This document shows, one piece after another, positions 63,820 through 64,000 of a stretch of 64,000 nt of DNA. The DNA comes from Chitinophaga sp. E66 (GTDB lineage Bacteria; Bacteroidota; Bacteroidia; Chitinophagales; Chitinophagaceae). The DNA lies in NCBI GenBank assembly GCA_019285755.1, contig CP079103.1, forward strand, positions 2,356,001-2,420,000, read 5' to 3'. The notes below the pieces were generated by a model. That model was not told where the DNA came from. It did not search any database and saw only the letters and a program-made list of their open reading frames with translations. Both the position numbers and the translations under genes were made by a program. How positions within the stretch are numbered: position 1 is the first letter of the stretch; every line of letters starts with the position of its first letter.

Positions 63820-64000
63820 ATGACCAAGAAGAAAGAAAAGAAACCGAAAAGCAGCAGCCAGAAAAAGACTTATAAAGGCATTGTGGACGTCACCCGCTCA
63901 GGCATGGCGTTTGTCGCGGTAGAAGGCCTCGACAGCGATATCATGGTGAAACAGAAAAACCTGGGCTCCGCATTGGATGGAGATGAAGTACTGGTGGACG
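63820..64000 (+). CDS. rnr: Ribonuclease R, N-terminal part (runs off window)
   Basis: The first 60 codons are in the window. A lysine-rich start (MTKKKEKKPKSSSQKK) leads into the cold-shock-like region TYKGIVDVTRSGMAFVAVEG and the N-terminal OB segment SALDGDEVLVD. This matches the start of Bacteroidota RNase R, a 3'-5' exoribonuclease. The catalytic part lies beyond the window. Confidence 0.85.
   Translation, partial: MTKKKEKKPKSSSQKKTYKGIVDVTRSGMAFVAVEGLDSDIMVKQKNLGSALDGDEVLVD

Overview
The window looks like a chromosomal stretch of a Bacteroidota bacterium, most like the Chitinophaga group. The evidence is two giant surface proteins ending in CHU_C-type (type IX secretion, T9SS) sorting domains, a PorP/SprF-type outer-membrane protein, TAnnTTTG-type -7 promoter boxes, bifunctional MarR-GNAT and DUF2157-type membrane proteins, and Tat-exported Gfo/Idh oxidoreductases. 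This assignment is inferred from gene content only. Almost every gene longer than about 400 bp is broken by one or more single-base shifts, usually missing bases in short runs of one base. I therefore merge fragments into one gene wherever the protein clearly continues in another frame. These breaks look like uncorrected sequencing or assembly indels, not real pseudogenes.

Layout. 1-4116: 3' end of a large DUF11-repeat T9SS adhesin. 4189-5642: a secreted hypothetical protein, a possible small ORF and an XRE regulator. 5708-18582: a carbohydrate catabolic region. One arm on the minus strand carries an Nramp-like transporter, an epimerase, a DapA-like lyase and an M20 amidohydrolase. The other arm on the plus strand carries two Gfo/Idh proteins, a FucP/NagP-like MFS transporter, nagA and nagB. 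A LacI-type regulator and a GH43 hydrolase follow. Five copies of one 14-bp near-palindrome lie in the two control regions and appear to tie the region into one regulon. 18609-19747: a secreted tail-fibre-like repeat protein. 19818-24369: a minus-strand run of SGNH hydrolase, SDR, two integral membrane proteins and pirin. 24722-29270: MarR-GNAT fusion, DUF1624-type acyltransferase, DinB protein and acyl-CoA carboxylase beta subunit. 29372-29458: a perfect 28-bp inverted repeat. 29560-33474: RNase HI, then a HlyD-type adaptor and a C39-peptidase ABC exporter.

33848-54161: a T9SS adhesin locus. It holds an 18.35-kb gene encoding about 6,100 residues (DUF11, Ig/PKD-like and roughly 45 cadherin-like 'tandem-95' repeats, 18 of them nearly identical), followed directly by a PorP/SprF-type partner and a PD40-type beta-propeller protein. 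54295-64000: mostly housekeeping genes: META lipoprotein, TPR-like lipoprotein, smpB, accD, class II aldolase, Rieske lipoprotein, BtuF-like metal receptor, CBS-domain PLP enzyme, bioD, 5-formyl-THF cyclo-ligase, lpxK and the start of rnr.

Working model (inference): the LacI-type protein senses an amino-sugar-derived ligand and controls uptake (FucP/NagP-like), deacetylation (NagA), deamination (NagB), exported sugar-modifying enzymes (two Gfo/Idh, GH43) and a second arm (DapA-like lyase, epimerase, Nramp-like transporter, M20 hydrolase). The Nramp-like transporter lacks the usual metal-binding motifs, so it may carry something else. No tRNA, rRNA, CRISPR array, prophage or transposase was seen.
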